A DNA stretch of 64,000 nt from Lonicera japonica (lineage: Eukaryota; Streptophyta; Magnoliopsida; Dipsacales; Caprifoliaceae): NCBI GenBank assembly GCA_021464415.1, contig CM038471.1, positions 15,848,422 through 15,912,421 of the forward strand, read 5' to 3'. A program made the translations under genes and the position numbers. Under the pieces are notes generated by a model, which did no database searches, was not told the DNA's origin, and worked only from the letters and a program-made list of their open reading frames with translations. This document shows positions 47,500 through 58,739 of this stretch, one piece after another (the stretch's first letter is position 1; the number at the start of each line of letters is the position of its first letter).

Positions 47500-49114
47500 C
47501 AAGCTATATATATGTACATGAGATAAGCTTTAATGTGCTGGCACCATATTTTACTGTTTGGTGATTTCTTTTTCCCGTATAGCCTTAGTGGTTACGTGAT
47601 TTATGAATTGTCCTGGAAGGACACGATTGGATGTATATATATATATATGTATATATACATGTATTCTAGATGTATATATATGTTAAACATATCTTTGAGC
47701 CAAGAATTTGAATTTCTAATATTTCATGCTTTTGTAAGTGATAATTGTGATCTTTACGCAAGTATGAGTGTATTAACTATATGTTTGAAATAAAGATGGA
47801 TTTTCATTACTTCTATTTTTTTTTGCTAGTTAATGGGTTTGAGATACACCTTATTATTAGTTATACGGCACAATTACTCGCTTGTGGGTTTGTTACTTGA
47901 GTGATTTGATTTGTACACATACATGGTTGCACTAGTCTATGGTAGGTCCCAGGTCTGGTCTCTAAAGATTGGGGTCGTAAGTTGGGACTGAGTGCCCCTG
48001 GGTGAAAGACTTGAAACCGTGCACGGAAATGAACGGGAGGCCCTGCTACTATGTGGGTGAAAGGCCACGAAATGCGGACCTGATAGTACGCTTGACTAGT
48101 TACGAATTGTTGAAATGATCACGGAGAGCAAGATGTTTTTAGATGATACGATTGTGGTGGCACAATGTATAAACTAGCCAATGGTCTCTTATATATATTT
48201 CTTATTAAAGGTTATTTGTATCTAAACGAACTTCTTTTATCGTAGGTATGAGATTATAACTATTTTATATTGTTAGCTAGCTTTCGATTGTATTTTCAAT
48301 TGATGTATATCTTATGATATTTTGGGGATGGGAAAGCATTGACGGCACGTCATAATATGATTTTTATTACAAATGAAATTACTTTCATTACTATACCTCA
48401 CATGCATTCTTTCCACAACGTATATTTTATATATACAACCTATATAGTTTCCACTAAGCCCGTGTTTGGCTCACTCCCATTTTCCAACCCAGTTTTGCAA
48501 GTACATCTCGAGGGATGGCACGATTGTGAAATCTAGGACCTCTGATTACCCTTGACATTTATAGTCGTCCGTAAACGACTTGTCCTTTACTAGTTTCAAC
48601 TATCGTTTGTATAACTGAAATTTCAAGTTGATTATATGTATAATTATTGGAAATACTGTTTAGTATTTTAACTTGGATTGGCACCTCATTGGAGGATTTG
48701 TGATTGGAATTTTCATTTGTATGAAAAATAGTTTCAAATTTTACATGGCAAATTGTTGTTCAAAAGAACTCCTCATGCCGAAATTTTATAAAATGGGCTT
48801 TTTCAAACTGATCAAGTTTTATCCCAGGAAAAGACTTTTAAAGGTTGTGATTTTTATATTTTAAATCCACCGTCGTGCACAACATCTGTGATTAACCGGG
48901 TCCTAGAGGTGAAAATCTTGGGACGAGACTTCGGGGCTCACACAGACCACCCGAATCACTAAACGAACACTCACATGAGTATAAGTAGACTAATATGACT
49001 ATTAAGAGGTACTAGAATAATATGAGGCTCTCCAAATCGAGATTTCACCATCCAAGATGAGATGAGCGGACGAATGAAGGCAACAATAAAGAAACGGAAG
49101 AACGGGGTGTTACA
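42557..49114 (-). repeat. Giant LTR (H), split by a solo LTR
   Basis: Pieces 42557-45948 and 48948-49114 read continuously across the CAGAC target duplication; together about 3.56 kb. It ends GGGGTGTTACA at 49114. Landmarks: GACCGGTC palindromes (45485-45492, 45506-45513), a CTAGTGTTCCCACCTTAG motif near 45102, and the stem GGCCAAGTAT (43281-43290) / ATACTTGGCT (43332-43341). The PBS-side terminus is deleted at 42557. Minus-strand frames at 43522-44078 are shared with the LTR at 9198-12528 but broken by frameshift. Confidence 0.7.
45949..48942 (+). mobile_element. Solo giant LTR (I, 2994 bp), perfect TSD CAGAC
   Basis: Starts TGTAACACCCTG at 45949 and ends GGGGCTCACA at 48942, with CAGAC at 45944-45948 and 48943-48947. 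Plus orientation, opposite to the LTR it sits in. A TGTATATATACG TATA-like box lies at about 46550, followed by a CT/GA-rich leader and AG|GTGGGAACACTAGTA at 46819-46833. A long (TA)n tract is at about 47457-47496, with further TA-rich patches to 47660. Confidence 0.85.
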
Positions 49115-49955
49115 AGAGACGTATTTATGAATTAAATATCCTCATTTACACAATGTATGCGAAACTAGTTGATTCGAAATGATCGGGGATTAAGTTACGA
49201 ATTGGTAAGGTGTTAGGCATCGAATTCGCCATTTCAGTCTCTTAAATAGAATATGCGAGTATTTATAATTCAGTTCTTAGGTGCTATTGCTATTACTTTA
49301 CAGATTTTTGTGCTTGCTTTTAGAAACCAAAATTTTGGGGATGGGATGAAAATTATGTGTTTCCTAGTTCACCCAGGATTTTGGAAATTAGTCTGTTGTG
49401 ATTTAAAAAAGAGAGTTTGATAATAGCAGATGCAATGAAACAAGTGATTTTATAAAGCTTTGAGCTTTTCGAAAACTAATTCAATGTGGAATCTTATATT
49501 CGATATGATATGAGGTGAGTTGACCAATCCTGTACCATAGTCTATTGATTAGACCAGTATAGGTGATGTTAGTGCTCTCATAATCGAGTATTTATCACTT
49601 ATACACTACAATCTATGAGTTAGATTGAATATATAGTGATTATCGATTCCTTCGTATAACAATATTGCTATTCCGAGATTTTGGAAAAGTAAGAAAGTAA
49701 TAATACTATTTTGGAATTGGATTAGCGTTTGTTATACGCCTTTGGTTTTGAAAAGCAATTTTAAAAGGAGTTCTGAAAAGCTATCAAGGATAGTAATTAT
49801 GCAGACAAAAGTCCAAATTATAAAACAGACAAATAAATAAAAGCGGAGAGAAAAAATTATACATGAGCATTCTTGGAGGGAGAGAATATGGTTTTTTGGT
49901 GTGTACCATGAGATCCCAGTGATTGTGGATGAAAAATATAAATGGAGGGGGGTCT

Positions 49956-50748
49956 ATTTATAACTGAATAAGGATCTGGGGGCTGAAGGAATATGTCTTT
50001 GTCCTAGAAAATATGCCAAGTACATTCTTTAATGATTCATTTGTCTTGGAAAATATTCTTTCAATGATTCTTTTGTCTTAGCGAATATTATTTTAATGAT
50101 TCCATTGTCCCCACACCATTCACTGTTCACCCGGGACAGTTTTTCCTGTATTGGCCAAATGGAATATCGAATTGATCTGATATTTTAGTATGTTCTTCCC
50201 CATGATAAAACTTATATACTGAAAGAGCAATTTTTTTGTTGCAAGAAAAACACTAATTAAAAGAAAAAAAAACCTTATTTTACTACACTATATTAATAAC
50301 ATATATAGGAGAAGTAAGGGATCGAATCCGTAGGGAATGAATGTTTAGAATTTATATTAATCTAATTTACTTATTACAATAAGAAAAATAAAATTACAAA
50401 CTAATCTAATAAAAAAAATTAAAAATAATAACTAATTCCTATGATAGATGGACGAAATTCCAAATCCTTATATGCTACAAAGAATCTTCTACAAACTTGA
50501 AATATGAAAATTTCTTCTCTTAAACAATACAACTTCAATGACGAGAATATTTGTTCTTCCAAAAACACAAATAGCCTCACGACATAATATCATACCATGA
50601 AAATCAAGGCTCGAAATCTCACTATGTTCTTCCATCGTAAATATTTATTTGTTCTTCCAAAAACACAAACAAACTAAACGAGGCTTCGTATAATAGAAAT
50701 TAGAAGTTTCCAAAACCCTCACCACGTTTCTCTCAAGAAAATATACTA
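49956..50748. other. Unassigned; possible Athila/Tat LTR fragment
   Basis: Near 50310-50345, AAGGGATCGAATCCGTAGGG resembles the conserved segment of Athila/Tat LTRs, and the TTAATAACATATATAGG before it may be a TATA region. No PBS or terminus was found. The rest is AT-rich without features. Confidence 0.3.
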
Positions 50749-51630
50749 TGATGCCCCAAATCCCGTTGTGAGGTTTAGACCTCCGGGACCCATTTAATCA
50801 CAGTGTTGTACGCGACGACAAGTTTAAAAATACATGATTTAAAACTTAATTATTAGAAAATTTTATATGAAATCTTATTTTAAGAAAATTTTGGCATGTG
50901 GAGTTCGTATTCTGAATAAATCCAACCTATAAATAATAAAATAAAATTTAACTAGAAATAAAACTCCACATCTTTAAAGTCATTCATAAAATATAAATCA
51001 AAGACATGCATCAATATGAATCAATCCCTCCAACAAGGTCCCAAAGTTAATTAAAAAGGTATTTACATCTCTTATGAATAAACTCGGATACAAGTAGTTA
51101 CAAAAATTATACAAATTACTTTATATACAAGATAAGTCGTCTACGAACGACTATAAGTAGTCTTAAGTCATCAGAAGTGTCTAGACATCGTACGCGTGCC
51201 ATCCCGCGAAGAATACCTGCAAAACTGTTTTGGGAAGATGGGAGTGAGCCAAACATGAGCTCAATGGGAACTAAAAGGCTTTAATACTAAAGTACACGTT
51301 GGAAAGCACATGCAACCAAGAAATCAATAGAAAGTATTCTCCCAAAGAATATACTTATTCATAACACACACCCATGTACACACATATACATATACATATA
51401 TATATATATATATATCTCCTGATTCGTATCAAACATACATGTGCCATTTAAGAAACTAATACCCTTCATATGATTATATCCATGAAATGAACAACTCCAA
51501 TAAGTGGACTAATAATCCATTCGTAATAATCCCTTGGTTTGAAAAAATATCCTTCATGGAGAAATTTATCCATTCAATAGTGGATGTTTCTCATGGATAT
51601 AATATCGTCATGACTTTTGGTGCTGATAGC

Positions 51631-51664
<34 letters not shown>

Positions 51665-52620
51665 ATATGTCAAACCCCCCCTATTTATTAAATGTATAGC
51701 TAAGTTATAAAACAAGATTATTGTCAAAAGAGTGGGTCTCTGCCAAAGTCATGATGTTAAGGAAACAATGGCATATGTATATTATCTACATCAAGCAAAC
51801 CTAACATATGTATAATTCCATCTTATTACTAAGCATATATACATATGTCCAATGCTTCATCAAGAACTTTGCAACTAGTCTCACTAGTTAGTGAGTTTTA
51901 GAATAAATCGTGTAATTGATTCCAAGCCAAGGAAAATTCATAATTTATAACAATTATGGTCAATATAATCTTCCCCAAATGATTCTAGTTTATATACCTT
52001 TCAAAATAGTTATAGAAATTTTCCCAATAAAGTTACGGACTGGCAGACTCCTAACAAATCTTATCAGTAGCTAACCGATAGCTTAAAGATGACACAAATA
52101 TTACATATATGAAGCATTATAACCAAAATAAGCCTTAAACTTACTAATTCATCATTATATATGCGCATCTCAATTTATTATTCGCTATCGTACCCGTCCA
52201 TAAGGGTTTTATACCAACCTTCATTCTTATCAATATAAAATGGGGGATTCTCGTAGAAGTATCAAATTGAAGATATATTAACGACAAATAAACCAAAAGA
52301 ATCAAGGAAAATCAACCCAACCCCATGCATAAACAAAATCTAGAAATTGTACTAAATAACCCCCAATTTGATTTGAAAACAAACATGCAACACATGTTAA
52401 CTTGAAAAAGGGTTTGAGTATTAGTGTTCCCACCTTATTGAAGCTTGATCTTTGAGGCTTGAGTGACGAATTGAGCCACAGCTTTAGAAATCACAAAATC
52501 CCCAAAATTGGAGCTTGAAACCCTCATTAATGGAGGAAGGAAAATTGAGGAGGAAAATGATGATGATGATCATGATCATGATGACGACGACGACGATGAT
52601 GAGGTTTTTGGGCATTTCGT
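50749..52620 (-). repeat. Truncated giant LTR (K)
   Basis: Starts TGATGCCCCAAATCCCG at 50749, a decayed version of the family's PBS-side terminus, and follows the LTR at 53291 in order (TCCCTCCAACAAGGTCCCAAA-type block, ATTAGTGTTCCCACCTTAT at about 52422). It breaks off around 52620 before the palindrome module. No PBS adjoins it; left flank TACTA. An ATG/GAC trinucleotide microsatellite lies at 52557-52603. Confidence 0.6.
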
Positions 52621-52897
52621 GAAAATTTTCAAGTGCTAGCCGCACCCCCTAGCTGCACTCCCCAGCTACACACACAAGCCATAGCCCTACAACTAGCCTC
52701 TTTTAAAGTATATTTTGGCAAAAATTTCTCTATAAATAGGACCCTTGGGGTCTCATTTAAGATCATCAACACTCAAGAGAGTTTTAGAAAGAGGAAGTGT
52801 TGTCAAGATTATTAGAGAGAGTTTTTGAGTGAGAAAGTTGGAGAGAGAAAGTTCTAGAGAGTCCGCTCATTACCTTCCCGTTCGTAACAACTAAAAT
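52621..52897 (+). promoter_or_regulatory. TATA box and leader-like sequence fused upstream of integrase fragment
   Basis: CTATAAATAGGACCC at 52730-52744, followed by a GA-rich leader with many AGAGAG steps, looks like an LTR promoter/R region. It is joined within about 160 bp to an integrase fragment, so an internal deletion removed PBS, gag, protease and RT, or the pieces come from different elements. Confidence 0.4.
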
Positions 52898-53290
52898 GTG
52901 GAGAGTTTAAGAAAATTATATATTTGGGAAATACTTAAGCTACATGGGGTTCGACTTACCATTATGTCGGACCGAGATCCTCATTTTACTTCTTGGTTTT
53001 GGGGGAGTTTACAAAAGGCATTGGGTACTCAATTCAATTTCAGTACAGAATTTCATCGACAAACCGATGGGCAATCTAAACGAGTTATTCAAATACTTGA
53101 AGATATGTTAAGGGCTTGTGTCCCAGACTTCTAAGGAAATTGGGTGGAACATTTGCCACTACAGAAGTTTGCCTACAACAATAGTTTTCAAGCTAGTATA
53201 GGCATAGCGCTTTACGAAGCCCTTTATGGTCGTCCGTGTAAATCTCCGCTTTGTTGGTATGAAGTCGGGGAAAGAACCTTGTTGGGGCCG
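52898..53290 (+). pseudogene. Gypsy integrase fragment
   Basis: One frame with a TAA at 53132-53134. Motifs: VRLTIMSDRDPHFTSWFW (second catalytic Asp present), GTQFNFSTEFHRQTDGQSK, where the family has STAFHPQTDGQSER, so the catalytic Glu is Lys; then NWVEHLPLQKFAYNNSFQ and YEALYGRPCKSPLCW. This is the C-terminal half of a chromovirus-type integrase, cut at 53291 by an LTR. It cannot be active. Confidence 0.75.
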
Positions 53291-56223
53291 TGTGACGCCC
53301 CGAATCCCATTATAAGGTTTAGACTTCCGGGACCCAGTTGATCACGGTGCCGTACGCTACGGCGGGTGTAGAATACTTAATTTAAAATTGATATAGAGGA
53401 AAAGTTATATGTAAGGCCACATTTTTCAAAAAAATTCAGCATGTGGAGTTCGTATATTCAACAAAACAAACCTGTAAATAGGAAAGTAAAGTTTAAATAG
53501 ACAATTAGCTCCACATCTACAATGGTTTGCATTATTTACAAATTCAATACTCTAATATATATATATATATATGTATGTATATATCAATCCCTCCAACAAG
53601 GTCCCAAAATAATTAAAATGGCCTTTACAACACTTTTGAATATAATTTAATACAAATTGATGATACAAATAAATCAAATGGTACTAATATCTATAGTGAG
53701 ATACAAGTCGTCCACGGACGACTACAATGGTATATGGTCATCAGAGGTTCTAATCTGTATGGGTATCACCCAAAAGAAGTACCTGCAAAACTGTTGGAAA
53801 ATGGGAGTGAGCAAAACACGGGCTCAGTGGAAACAATAAGGGTTTCGTATACAAAATAAGTTCTAAAACCATGCATGCCATCTCTATAAATCTTTATGAA
53901 CTTCTATATATATATATATATTAATGCAATGAAAATCATTTTACGTGCAATGCATACCAAATGCTATCTCATCCCTGAAAATACGAGAAAATATGTGTCC
54001 AAAGGTACTGCCAAGATATACATAATTGTAACAACAAGTTATATACATCTCCAAAGTACAATAAACCAAAATAAGGAAGTATAGACCATAATCTAAAATC
54101 TCAACAACATTATAAGTTTATACATAAAATAACTAAACAAACATAGGCACTAATCTCATTCAACAGCTCATCTCGTATCCAACATCTGACATCTAGGATT
54201 TTACTCTATAGTGCACTGCGATCCGGATCTAAGTCCCCAAGGCTAAGGTATGCAGCCCCCAAGGCTAGGTCCCCCCGTGGACCACCTAGATGGTGTAGGG
54301 TATGCCACATCGCGGGGTCCCCCTACGGACCATAGAGTATGTCGCTAGTATAGCGGGGTCCCTCTACGCGGATGAGGGTATGTAGCCACGAAGGCTAAGT
54401 CAACCCCCATGGACCATTAGTGCCTTATAAAACTAGGAAAGTCAATAAAACATATTCTCCTTAAAGAATATTCTTATACATAGTACACATACATTTATAC
54501 ACGCATGTTTATATATATATATATATATATCTTGACTCACAACTGCGTAAAGACCCCACCTACGCAAGGCACATTAATCTTTCCAAATGCACAACGTCTA
54601 ACTTTTGCTAAAACTATATATATTCCACCAATTATGTGTGCGCGATAGATAGATAGATAGATCCATCTTATGATGTATCTAATATACATGTGCCTCTTGA
54701 GTAACTAATATCCCGCATATGACTACATTCATGAAACAAATAACTCTAATGGGTGGAGTAGTAATTCATTTGTAATAAACCTTTGACTTGATAAAATATC
54801 ATTCATAAAGAAATTTGTCTACTCAATAGTGGATGCCTCTCATAGATATAAAAATCATGACTTTTGATAGGGAATGCATATGTATATATATATAGATCAA
54901 ACCCAACATATATTAAATGTATAGCTAACTTAAAAGATGAGTTTATTTCCAAAAGAATGGGTCTTCGCTAAAGTCATGATGTTAAGAAACCAAAGGCATA
55001 TGTATATTATATAGATCGAGCAAATCTACTAGTTATGTAATTTCGACTCATTTACTAAGCCTATATGTGTATCCAATACTCTTAGTAGTAGCACACTTAT
55101 GAAATAATTCCCTTAATACTCTAAACATATATCCAAACATACATACATGTAAGGTAGTTAGTACTAGGCCTAAATTGTACAAATATCCTCTCTTTGTAAA
55201 TCATAATATTAATAATATTGTCCTAAAATGAGTATACGCACATACGCGCTAATAGGTATCGACTTAAACTTATGATCATTTAGTATACAATGAAATTCCT
55301 ACATAATAAAGTAGTATATCAACAAATACATGTGTAATCCAAGTAAAATAATAACAAATTACAACCCAATACCCCATGTATGCATATATTAATCATTTTG
55401 GTGAAAATCCATCAATTTAGTTCGAAAATGAAGATTCAACGCATAAGGTTAAAAATTGAGTTTGGGTATTAGTGTTCCCACCTTTATAAGTCGAATATTG
55501 AAGGTCTTAAGCCACTGATTGAGCTATGTCGCCACCAATCGCGAAACCCCCACTTTAAGCTCTAAAAACCCTAGAAATGGTGGAATCACCATTGATGGAG
55601 GATGGAGATGCTTGATGATGATGATGGAAGCTAGGATTCATGGTAATACATCCTCACAAGTCCCTCTCTCTCATCTCTCTCTAGCTACCTTGAAGAAATG
55701 AGAAGAAATGGAGAAGAAAGGAGAAAGAAAGAAGAAGAGGAAATGAATCGTCAAAAGGGGGAGGAAAGGGGTTAAAAACCCGCTGGGGTACCTCTGATCG
55801 ATCAGAGGGTACCCCTCATTTTCTTTAAGTTTTCACAGTTTTCGCGGTCTATTTTGACCCCCGAAATGACTTATATTTGATTCGGCCTCAACACGAAGTT
55901 TGTAGAATGGAATGAGATGAAACCGTGGCCATAAACAGGGAATCATTTGGACTTCGTATGAAGAAGTTATGGCCTTCAAAATTTGGCCACAAACTCACTT
56001 CGACAAAAATTTGATTTTTCGCTGAAAATTGCCAAATTCAACCGCGGCTTCCCGAAATGCATTCTAACTATGCACGCATAATTAATATCATTATAATGAC
56101 ATATTGGTAGTGTTGGATCGACCATGAAAGTTCCCGAACAAAATTAGGATCCTTGGCGTAGACTTTTGCCTTCATCGTGCTTAAGAAGAAAATTATCGCG
56201 GAACTAAAATTCAAGGTGTTACA
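53291..56223 (-). repeat. Giant LTR (F, 2933 bp), a 3' LTR
   Basis: TGTGACGCCCCG at 53291 and ...AAGGTGTTACA at 56223. A PPT (ATCTCCCCTCCTT on plus) adjoins at 56224-56236, so this is the 3' LTR of a minus-strand element. CCTCTGATCGATCAGAGG lies at 55791-55808, inside a longer imperfect GGGGTACC...GGTACCCC palindrome; AGTGTTCCCACCT near 55470; (GATA)n near 54643-54662. The left flank is GGCCG. No matching 5' LTR is in the window. Confidence 0.7.
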
Positions 56224-57196
56224 ATCTCCCCTCCTTAAGATGTTTCGTCCTCAAAACTTAAATAAATATGAGGAAGATACATGGAAACACTTCGAATTGG
56301 GTCAATCTCTCCTCCTTAAGAGAGTGTCTATGTTCACGGAGATATACACTACTACTATGAACATTCAAATGATTTATGGTAAATATAGTCCTTTGTCAAA
56401 ATTATATCTTAAAAAAGGAGTAGGGAAAGTAACTCCAAACGCAGTTCTCCTTCACTAGGATGTTATAAATATATAAAATTGGGTAAACTCTACGATGGCA
56501 TTCAAAGCCGAACATGAAAGACTTCGTGGCATTAGATTTCATACGACTCAAAACTTACTTCTTGAGGCTGTAGAACCAATCGATGATCTGGAACTCAATT
56601 TTGCCAAATATATTAGTTAGTTTGGAATAATCCCTCTGATTGAATTAATTGCAATTAGCATGCCACACCAAATAGCTGATGAGTAGCAAACTCTACTGGA
56701 GTTTAAAGTCACTGAACCACGTCATCAGAGCTCAAATGCGAAAATTAGACCATGTATACCGAATTCGCAATTCAAATCATGCTCTAACCCTACTATAGAA
56801 TGATGACTTACTGAAAATTCAAATGACGAAGGTGTAGGTGAAGAAATGAAGAAATTATAGTAATTTCAGGATTCACTAGGCTCCATTAGCCAAGCGAAAT
56901 CGATCCACGTAATTTGCATTTAGGTCACTAATCGGGATTGAACATAAACATCATGATTCTACAAATGCTACCAACCCATAGTCACGACCAAGCAGCCATT
57001 GTATAGTCACAACTTGAATCATATTCGGCCTATTCACATAATGAAGGCTGAAGTGCACAAGCACTCACTGGCCATTAAACGCAAGGAATGAAATTTGCCT
57101 TCATATGAACCCCATGAGAATTCTATTTCAATTAGGGTGGCGCCAATTGAGGAAAGGTCTACTTATCCCTTTGTAGTTAGGTTATACACTCAGTAG
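56224..57196 (-). other. Internal region of the element with 3' LTR F
   Basis: Starts with the PPT and the GTTTTGAGGACGAAACATC pre-PPT segment (minus strand). A second PPT-like TCTCTCCTCCTTAA lies at 56306-56319, as in the element at 6830-12528. No pol domain was seen to 57196, where a solo copia LTR interrupts it, so it too looks non-autonomous or decayed. Confidence 0.45.
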
Positions 57197-58668
57197 TGTT
57201 AGAGTGATATACTAAAAGCCATAATTTTCTTGTTGGTTTGGATATGTTATAAACTTGGTTTTTCTAATTTAATGAGAATCTTTATGGGCAATGGTTGCAT
57301 TATATTGTTTATTTATTTATTTATTATAATTGTGTGTCTTTTATTTCATATAGTAGATGATTTTGTGTGTAGAGTATAGCTTACACACAGAAGATCATAT
57401 CATCGGTTCTTGTGGAATATAAGTTTAATGGTTCACAGTCTTAGATGGAATTGGACACCCATCGGTAGGATTGTAGCACAAGTTTTAGTAGTTTATCTTA
57501 ACTACAGAAACGGTATAGTTTTAACTCGTTGTGCTAGTACACTTTGTGTGTATTGAATAGGACCAGTTTGGGTTAATTGTTTTTATACTGACTATATAAA
57601 ACAATTTAAAATCCCATGGTTATTATGATTACTTATGCTCTTAATCTTGAAATAATTAATAGACATATATATGTAGTGTTTGTTGTTTTGATTCATTAAG
57701 AGTGAGATTCATTTATGGATCAATAATCTTCGTGAGTTAAATGACGACACTATATGTATGATGAATATTAATTATTGACGGAATCCACGTCCCGGTATAG
57801 GGATTGATGATAGCCCCTTGAGAAGCTTATAAGTTTTGATCATGTCAAACCCTACAGGTGGATTATGTTAATCCGACATATCAAATAAGTTAATTGGTAG
57901 GCTCAAGGATTAAGAAGTCATTTAAATATAATTGTCAGTAATTTAATTTAAATGACCGTTATCTATAATCTTAACGTGGGGAGAATAATAAGTATTTAAT
58001 AATAAGGAGCTCGAAATATAATTTTGAGATAAGGACGGGAATGCAATTATAATTCTTTAGTAGTGTGAATTATAATTTATAGAAGGAACTAATTCATAGT
58101 GGAATTAGGATTCCAACTTTCCATAGGAAGCCCAAACACTTATTTCTCCTTAAATTCCCTATTGTAGCCTTATATATACACCGGCCTTGTCTCTTCTCAT
58201 CATAACAATAATTCTCATGAGTTAGGTTTTGTTTTATTAAGAGAGGAGAAAATCTTGGTGATACTGTAGCCCACACACGGTGCAAGATTTGATGGCGAAA
58301 GGAATACGATAGAAGATCTTTAGGTTTTCGGTACTGCTGTCGTAAATTAATCGTAACTTTTGATCGCACCGTTGGATCAGGCTGATTTTTGGGTATGTCA
58401 TTCGGAACGCAAAGTTACTTTTATTGCTTAAAAAATCAGGATGATCAAAAGTCGTTTCGGTGGTGAAAACAATCGATTTTCGCAGCCTAGCGAGAATTAA
58501 AAAATCTGACCAAATCGCAATCTAATGCTTTTAAACCCTAGTCTCCTCATATGATCCTCTACATGATCCACAAAGGTGAAATCCCTTTATTCTTATAGGG
58601 TTTTAGCAAAAGTTTTTTTGTTCAATCTATATGCAATATCAAGCGATCCTATATTTATGTCTCCATCA
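57197..58668 (+). mobile_element. Copia solo LTR (1472 bp), perfect TSD AGTAG
   Basis: Starts TGTTAGAGTGATATAC and ends GTCTCCATCA, flanked by AGTAG at 57192-57196 and 58669-58673. It is the same family as the LTRs at 29337-30743 and 36209-37679, in the opposite orientation. A TTATATATACAC TATA-like box lies near 58167, in the order expected for a promoter. A solo LTR is the product of LTR-LTR recombination. Confidence 0.9.
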
Positions 58669-58739
58669 AGTAGAATACTTCTCCACACCTTGTCTCATGT
58701 GATGGTAAGGAGAAGACTTTGGCATGTGTAAGGCTCACA
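58669..58739. other. Host segment between two solo LTRs
   Basis: 71 bp that begin with the AGTAG duplicate of the copia insertion and end with the TCACA duplicate of the next LTR. It belongs to the sequence both elements inserted into and continues at 62566. Confidence 0.5.

Larger units (their letters stand above)
42448..49955 (+). repeat. Right arm of the long inverted repeat (J2), interrupted by LTR H
   Basis: Arm pieces are 42448-42556 and 49115-49955. Compared with the uninterrupted left arm, about 13 bp are missing at the junction with the LTR, and the LTR itself lacks its first roughly 57 bp there. The insertion was thus followed by a small deletion at its left edge. Confidence 0.65.
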
